This document shows positions 6,481 to 6,493 of a stretch of DNA of 6,493 nucleotides, piece after piece; within the stretch, counting starts at the first letter, position 1; every line of letters begins with the position of its first letter. A program made the position numbers and the translations under genes. The notes under the pieces are model-generated. The model did not search any database. It was not told the DNA's origin and saw nothing but the letters and a program-made list of their open reading frames with translations. Source of the DNA: Endomicrobium sp. (GTDB lineage: Bacteria; Elusimicrobiota; Endomicrobiia; Endomicrobiales; Endomicrobiaceae); contig JAISLV010000083.1 of NCBI GenBank assembly GCA_031277075.1, positions 1 to 6,493 of the forward strand. The letters run 5' to 3'.

Positions 6481-6493
6481 AAAGAAGAAAATG
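6481..6493 (+). promoter_or_regulatory. Possible ribosome binding site and start codon of the next gene
   Basis: The purine-rich AAAGAAGAAA directly precedes an ATG at 6491-6493, the last three bases of the window. AAGAAG is only a weak Shine-Dalgarno match. No codon after the ATG is visible, so the existence and identity of the gene cannot be judged from this window. Confidence 0.35.

Noticed and set aside
1..6493. CRISPR array, insertion sequence or integrase/attachment site near the tRNA genes
   Set aside because: No regularly spaced direct repeats, transposase or integrase fragment, or duplicated tRNA 3' end is visible in the window.

Overview
The window holds the 3' part of one very long gene, a 322-base intergenic stretch with a terminator and palindromes, two tRNA genes (Arg-UCU and His-GUG), and a short leader that reaches a possible start codon at the right edge. 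Everything supported lies on the + strand. The DNA is AT-rich with a mixed codon style: many AAA, GAA and ATA codons, but alanine is often GCG. The proteins and tRNAs are plainly bacterial. A host-associated lineage such as Elusimicrobiota/Endomicrobia would fit this composition and the taste for giant multidomain proteins, but that is a guess from style and no marker gene confirms it.

Bases 2-5821 are one uninterrupted reading frame of 1,939 visible codons, already open at the left edge, so the true start lies outside the window. The C-terminal half carries two of the three modules of the PEP synthase / pyruvate phosphate dikinase (PPDK) superfamily: a swivelling phosphohistidine domain (TGGGILSHAAITTRELNKP) and an ATP-grasp nucleotide-binding domain (GSKAGEL, VRSSGVGED, EAVYGLGE, LQRRAIT). 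Their order is reversed relative to PEP synthase, PPDK and rifampin phosphotransferase: His domain first, ATP-grasp near the C-terminus. The PEP/pyruvate TIM barrel is absent from the visible part. About 1,100 residues upstream are mostly helical and unrecognised, apart from a segment near residues 739-840 that resembles a region I recall from other large PPDK-like proteins. The likely function is ATP-dependent phosphoryl transfer through a phosphohistidine to an unknown acceptor.

Bases 5822-6143 contain no convincing gene. They hold an intrinsic terminator (5897-5934), a perfect REP-like palindrome (5941-5961), a second near-perfect inverted repeat (6011-6038) and a strong sigma70-type promoter (6090-6119) with a GC-rich discriminator, suited to the tRNA genes it precedes. 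The tRNAs (6144-6217 and 6266-6340) are 48 bases apart and probably share this promoter.

Bases 6341-6493 are noncoding and hold an AT-only inverted repeat, a possible folded leader, a TATAAT box, a perfect GC-rich hairpin and a purine-rich stretch before an ATG that is the last codon of the window, probably the start of the next gene.
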